Positions 61,570-64,000 of a stretch of DNA of 64,000 nucleotides are shown one piece after another (the stretch's first letter is position 1; every line of letters begins with the position of its first letter). Below the pieces are notes generated by a model. That model was given only the letters and a program-made list of their open reading frames with translations, ran no database searches and was not told where the DNA came from. The translations under genes and the position numbers were made by a program. Origin of the DNA: Micrococcales bacterium (GTDB lineage: Bacteria > Actinomycetota > Actinomycetes > Actinomycetales > Microbacteriaceae). The stretch is from assembly GCA_017306245.1 (NCBI GenBank), contig JAFKIY010000002.1, forward strand, positions 62,001 through 126,000. The letters run 5' to 3'.

Positions 61570-62052
61570 CTATTTCGCGCTCTGCCCGGGCATCTTGTCT
61601 GACTGAGATGCGGAGCCAACCACCGTAAACGTTCCGATGACGGTCGTACCGTCCTTGGCGTAAACGCTTATCGTTTGGTCAGTGGATCCGATCGATTGCT
61701 GCCACGCAAGTGCCTCGGCGGGTGATTTGAAGCCGGCTGCTGCAGCAGTTCCGTTCGCTTCATCGAGCTCAGTCTTCCGGACATAGCCAACTTCGCCGTT
61801 AGATGCGACGGCCTGAATTAGATCCGGCTCCGTTCCAGGCGATACCGCGTCGAGAGCAGACCCGTAGGTTTCCCCGTCCGCATTCGTAGAATACTTTGGA
61901 GCGGGCATGGGAGCACTCCCAACTCCACTCGGCGCAGTGAGGCCTGCAGGTGCCAACAGCGTTGGTACAACTGCAATTGCGGCACCTCCGACGATGCCGA
62001 GTCCGGCTGCGACCACGACGCTGGTCGCAATCATGATCGTTCGTCTCATCAT
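61570..62052 (-). CDS. Membrane-anchored protein, partner of the secreted protein at 62062
   Basis: A 160-residue protein with one N-terminal hydrophobic segment (IATSVVVAAGLGIVGGAAIA) and an extracytoplasmic domain. The second half YVRKTELDEANG...FKSPAEALAWQQSI and TTVIGTFTVVG resembles small actinobacterial proteins that occur beside secreted partners like the next gene. No cysteines. Nine bases after the 62062 gene, so one operon. Confidence 0.7.
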   Translation of the reverse strand: MMRRTIMIATSVVVAAGLGIVGGAAIAVVPTLLAPAGLTAPSGVGSAPMPAPKYSTNADGETYGSALDAVSPGTEPDLIQAVASNGEVGYVRKTELDEANGTAAAAGFKSPAEALAWQQSIGSTDQTISVYAKDGTTVIGTFTVVGSASQSDKMPGQSAK

Positions 62053-62061
62053 TTACTCCGA

Positions 62062-62523
62062 TCAGCTGTTCTGGTTCGGCGACTTGAAGGTGTAAAACGA
62101 TGTGTATCCGCCGCCATTCCATGCCAGAGAGACCCCGTAGCCATACCACGCAGCCGAGGTGAAGCGGTTACACGAATAACCAACTGCCAGTGAACCCGCA
62201 CTGCTGTTGTATATGTTGCTTCCTTCGCAACTCAACGAGCCACCACTTGTGAATAATCGGCCACGCGCGCCCGCCCACCCGGTCGGTGTGCTACCCGAAC
62301 TCCATGAAGTGTTAGTAATTGCAACCACGATCGAGGGGCCGGTATTGATAATCGCCCGATTTACGTATTGGTGCCCCGCAACGGTGTAGTAGCCGTCCGA
62401 ACTATAGGCGGTTCCTGCGTCGGCTGCGTTGACTCCAACACCCAGTAAAAGCCCCGTCGCGAATACAATCGCAACGGAGATACCCCAACGCCGGTTCTCT
62501 GGAGATAGGTCTCTAAGTTTCAT
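62062..62523 (-). CDS. Secreted protein with two cysteines, unknown function
   Basis: A 153-residue exported protein. The signal has a basic start (NRRWGISVAIVFATGLLLG) and a site after ADA. The mature protein is rich in Ser, Gly, Tyr and Trp and holds two cysteines in GGSLSCEGSNIYN and AVGYSCNRFTSAAW. It ends KSPNQNS. It is first of a two-gene operon with the anchored protein at 61570. Its layout is like that of the other exported proteins in the segment. Confidence 0.75.
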   Translation of the reverse strand: MKLRDLSPENRRWGISVAIVFATGLLLGVGVNAADAGTAYSSDGYYTVAGHQYVNRAIINTGPSIVVAITNTSWSSGSTPTGWAGARGRLFTSGGSLSCEGSNIYNSSAGSLAVGYSCNRFTSAAWYGYGVSLAWNGGGYTSFYTFKSPNQNS

Positions 62524-62615
62524 GGAAGCCGACCTTTCTTGATTGCACGTCGTACTTCTATATAGCCCGAGGTTACGCCTGCATATTTACTTCACACAAT
62601 CCCCAGTTCTGCTGT

Positions 62616-62706
62616 CAGCGGCCATGAAAAGCTGCCCGCGGGCGGTCATGGAATTGCCTACTGAATGCCAGAGGAACTGCCCGCTGATGGCCGTGAGAAC
62701 TGCCCA
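62616..62706. repeat. Four degenerate 23-bp tandem repeats, IS21-type end
   Basis: Units begin near 62616, 62638, 62661 and 62684 and follow the pattern GGCCATGAAAA-CTGCCCGCTG with variation (GGTCATGGAATTGCCTACTG; GGCCGTGAGAACTGCCCAC). Multiple ~20-base repeats of this type mark the ends of IS21-family elements in actinobacteria. No transposase gene adjoins them, so this would be a solo remnant. Confidence 0.5.
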
Positions 62707-62735
62707 CTTTTGTTTCTGATCCCCACGCGTGGTTT

Positions 62736-63093
62736 CGACCTACCTCATTCAGGAGGACCCTCACTCGAGTCTCGCCATCGGGTGCTCGGACGAAGAACCG
62801 GGGAATACCCACGGTTCCGTGGTCAGCGGATGAACAATCTCGTAGCCTCGACGGCGAGCATCTGCGTAGGCGTCCTCAACGTCGTTCACCTTGACCGTGA
62901 GTTGTAGGTTCTTGGGCGCAGTCGCTTCATGCGAGACGAGCTGGATGTGCTTCCCAGAGCCGGGCACGACCAAGCGTGTGGCCCAATCGAGACCCAAGTC
63001 CTCTGATTCCAACCCGAGACAGTCTGCGTAGAAAGCGCTCGCCTGCCCGATGTCTGGTACCACGAGGTCCGTCGTTGCGCGGACGATGCGCAT
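62736..63093 (-). pseudogene. Glyoxalase/VOC-family protein, frameshifted near its C-terminus
   Basis: From ATG 63093: RIVRATTDLVVPDIGQASAF, then YADCLGLE and VSHEATAPKNLQLTV are a VOC fold. After VHPLTTEPW the frame leaves the family (VFPGSSSEHPMARLE, stop at 62761), while the alternative frame gives GIPRFFVRAPDGETRVRVLL, the expected end. One missing G in the run at 62808-62810 explains both. The family includes metal-dependent dioxygenases and drug-binding proteins. Confidence 0.75.
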
Positions 63094-63347
63094 GGTCTTC
63101 TGCCGCCGCAGCTGTCGACCAATCGCGTCACGCAACGCCTACGGGTGTCCACCGCAAGTGATCCGCCAACGGACGCCCGCAAGCCGGAAGATGAACAGAC
63201 ACTTCCCCGCGATGCCGCATACATGGAGATAGGCATCACTAGATGTCGCATGTGCCCCGCCCGACATTAAGCCCGATGGAGGGGCGTCATATGCTCGAGC
63301 CAGATGCGGTGTCTTGTCCGAACTGGCGAATCCCGTGACGTCGCGGT

Positions 63348-64000
63348 TCAGCGCACGTGCGGTTCCATCGCGTCGGTGAGCAGATCGGCCGCGTCGCTCA
63401 GCGCCCGCAGCGCGCGGTGCGACCACGCGTTGCTGCTGCAGCGGCTTTCCGGCCCGGCGACAGTGAGGGAACAGACGATTTCGCCGCCCGAGAAGACTGG
63501 GCGCGCGATCGCGATGGCGCCCTGGCTCAACTCACCGCGCGAGATCGCGTATCCGGTGTCCCGGATTTGCTTCAGGTACTCGAGCAGGGCACCGCGCGAC
63601 GGCGTGCGCTCGGTGAAGCGCGGAAAACGCTGCTCGAGCACCTTCTCGATGACCGCCTCCGGCGCATAGGCCAGAAGGGTGCGCTGGCCTGCGCCGGCAT
63701 GCAGGGGCAGCAACTGGTTGATCTTGAACGCGTAGCGCAAGGGGTGCGGCGAACTCACCTGCTTCAGGCAAATGGCATGCAAACCGGATCTCACGGCCAG
63801 AACCGCAGTCTCCGAAGTGCTCTCCACAATCGATTCGAGCACCGAGACGCCGATCTCCGCGAGCCGCGTATGCGTCAGGTGCTGCCCGGAGAGGTCGAGC
63901 AGCCTCCAGCCCGGCGTGTAGCTGCCGTGGAACTCTTCGATCAGCGAAAGTTCCCGCAGGCTCTTGATGTAGCGGTACACCGTGCTGACCGGAATGCCGA
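63348..64000 (-). CDS. IclR-family transcriptional regulator, 5' end outside the window
   Basis: At least 216 residues; the frame is open to the window end. The helix-turn-helix remnant GIPVSTVYRYIKSLRELSLI sits at the truncated N-terminus, followed by the effector domain with SVLESIVESTSETAVLAVRS, LPLHAGAGQRTLLAYAP and GYAISRGELSQGAIAIARPV. IclR regulators next to hut operons control histidine use in actinobacteria, so this may be the hut regulator, now about 14 kb from hutH. Confidence 0.87.
   Translation of the reverse strand, partial: GIPVSTVYRYIKSLRELSLIEEFHGSYTPGWRLLDLSGQHLTHTRLAEIGVSVLESIVESTSETAVLAVRSGLHAICLKQVSSPHPLRYAFKINQLLPLHAGAGQRTLLAYAPEAVIEKVLEQRFPRFTERTPSRGALLEYLKQIRDTGYAISRGELSQGAIAIARPVFSGGEIVCSLTVAGPESRCSSNAWSHRALRALSDAADLLTDAMEPHVR

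Noticed and set aside
61570-62523. Lactococcin 972-type bacteriocin with immunity transporter
   Set aside because: The exported protein is too long and lacks the known core pattern, and no DUF1430/ABC partner follows.
62616-62706. CRISPR array
   Set aside because: Units are directly adjacent with no unique spacers and they vary too much; no cas genes.
49425-63347. Prophage or integrative conjugative element
   Set aside because: No integrase, structural, replication or conjugation genes and no flanking att repeats or tRNA; only one IS and a repeat remnant.

Overview
The window looks like a chromosomal segment of a high-GC actinobacterium, most probably of the family Microbacteriaceae. This is an inference from gene content and order: a CarD regulator, an LCP cell-wall ligase, many GTG/TTG starts, many apparently leaderless promoters, and the run pgm - pheA - small membrane proteins - lipid kinase - serS - HAD phosphatase - tRNA-Ser - LCP. 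No rRNA, CRISPR array, prophage or replication origin was seen.

Region by region. (1) 1-7881: a carbohydrate-uptake and breakdown locus. It holds an oligopeptide-type ABC importer (permease cut by the window edge, a permease-ATPase fusion, and a second ATPase), an SGNH esterase, a GH78 rhamnosidase-like enzyme and a LacI repressor with operator-like palindromes. (2) 7928-13038: MarR/MFS efflux pair, then an overlapping run of alpha/beta hydrolase, HIT protein, lipoate ligase-like protein and an orphan DNA methyltransferase. (3) 13064-26565: core genes including GH1 beta-glucosidase, VanY-type carboxypeptidase, phosphoglucomutase, prephenate dehydratase, lipid kinase, seryl-tRNA synthetase, tRNA-Ser(UGA), LCP protein, CarD and a GH5-like lipoprotein. 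(4) 26580-41400: AraC regulator/cytochrome P450, tRNA-Ser(GCU), aldolase and RpiB-type sugar-phosphate enzymes, the conserved but poorly understood ATP-grasp/alpha-E/transglutaminase operon, a SigJ-like ECF sigma factor, assorted hydrolases and regulators. (5) 41670-49424: a DEAD-box helicase and the histidine-utilisation operon hutH-hutU-hutI-hutF.

(6) 49425-63347 is an accessory segment with a different character: lower G+C by eye, short genes, many secreted or membrane proteins of unknown family, two PadR operons, a MerR operon, a MazEF toxin-antitoxin pair, an ECF-like sigma factor with a membrane partner, an intact IS256-family insertion sequence with a 9-bp target duplication, a degenerate 23-bp repeat array resembling an IS21-type end, and at least two frameshifted genes. 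It lies between the hut operon and an IclR-family regulator (63348 to the window end) that plausibly controls hut in related genomes, so the segment may be an insertion that separated regulator from operon.

The most promising unexplained signal is in this segment: three separate two- or three-gene modules, each pairing exported aromatic-rich proteins that carry an even number of cysteines with a short membrane-anchored protein. A second unexplained family is a set of three small two-helix membrane proteins (18070-18764 and 39583-40119), two of which share an N-terminal FDPRF-x5-FQPG motif.
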